Assembly (NCBI GenBank): GCA_014381035.1
Contig: JACMIS010000480.1
Coordinates: 1 to 22,482, forward strand
Origin: Armatimonadota bacterium
Lineage (GTDB): Bacteria > Armatimonadota > Armatimonadia > Armatimonadales > Armatimonadaceae
Direction: 5' to 3'
DNA length: 22,482 bases
The notes below the pieces were generated by a model that saw nothing but the letters and a program-made list of their open reading frames with translations, searched no databases and was not told the origin of the DNA. Shown here one piece after another: positions 22,344 to 22,482 of the stretch. The position numbers and the translations under genes are program-made. Within the stretch, counting starts at the first letter, position 1, and each line of letters begins with the position of its first letter.

Positions 22344-22482
22344 CTAATAGCGGTCGTTATCGTACCCGCCGCGTCCACCGCGTCCGTTACCGCGTCCACC
22401 GCTATCACCGCCGCCGTAGCCGCCGCCGCTACTGGAGCCACCGCCACCGGGGGTGTCCTGGTGCGGTCGCGCGCTGGCGGCA
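22344..22482 (-). CDS. C-terminal Gly/Arg-rich tail of a probable RRM RNA-binding protein (cut by window end)
   Basis: The minus-strand frame entering from the right edge encodes 45 residues and ends at TAG (22344-22346). It reads ARPHQDTPGGGG, then alternating Gly, Ser, Tyr and Arg (GGYGGGDSGG, RGGRGGYDNDRY). The ARP plus glycine-rich ending is typical of small bacterial RNA-binding proteins with a single RRM, as in cyanobacteria (Rbp) and other phyla. The RRM itself would lie beyond the window. The family call is inference from tail composition only. Confidence 0.7.
   Translation of the reverse strand, partial: AASARPHQDTPGGGGSSSGGGYGGGDSGGRGNGRGGRGGYDNDRY

Overview
The window looks like a chromosomal segment of a free-living, GC-rich bacterium (roughly 58% GC by eye) with 17 complete protein genes, one tRNA gene and two gene ends cut by the window edges. 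Several traits occur together mainly in Armatimonadota and, less consistently, in Planctomycetota, Chloroflexota and cyanobacteria: a laminin-B-domain protein with a PEP-CTERM-type tail, a large AAA-like/TPR membrane ATPase, a SteA-like protein, a GPP34 protein, an ArsS-type arsenosugar gene pair, and a glycine-rich tail of an RRM-like protein. Armatimonadota is my best guess, but it rests on gene content only and is not proven. Shine-Dalgarno signals are weak in front of most genes. No stretch longer than 300 bases lacks a gene.

Layout. 1-212: end of an unknown gene (+), a terminator, and tRNA-Lys(UUU) on the minus strand. 351-1130: YfiH/PgeF laccase-domain protein (+), convergent with a hybrid histidine kinase (1133-4378, -). 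4529-7950 (+): recG, coaD and a coiled-coil protein. 8006-10198 (-): a membrane-anchored TAXI-type binding protein and a histidine phosphatase. 10403-11134 (+): an exported laminin-B/PEP-CTERM protein. 17555 down to 11319 (-): a five-gene block of ECF sigma factor, zinc-finger anti-sigma factor, DUF4864 membrane protein, AAA-like/coiled-coil/TPR protein and tsaD. 18896-17670 (-): SteA-like division protein. 19498-19043 (-): small coiled-coil protein. 19700-21479 (+): AhpD-like protein, ArsS radical SAM protein and a peroxiredoxin-like protein. 22251-21487 (-): GPP34 protein. 22482-22344 (-): glycine-rich tail of a probable RNA-binding protein.

How the genes may work together. The most system-like unit is the sigma/anti-sigma/DUF4864/AAA-TPR block. 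Three consecutive products are predicted single-pass membrane proteins and the fourth is the sigma factor, which suggests an envelope signalling locus coupled by an ATGA overlap to the essential tRNA-modification gene tsaD. The ArsS pair has the arrangement seen in arsenosugar loci but lacks a neighbouring arsM and adds a thioredoxin-fold gene. 

A second theme is short-period repeats. Heptamer, octamer and nonamer arrays occur at four places: inside tsaD, at the steA promoter/gene end, after the TAXI gene, and between arsS and the next gene. They resemble the short tandemly repeated repetitive (STRR) sequences known from cyanobacteria and may be a mobile or slippage-driven repeat family.
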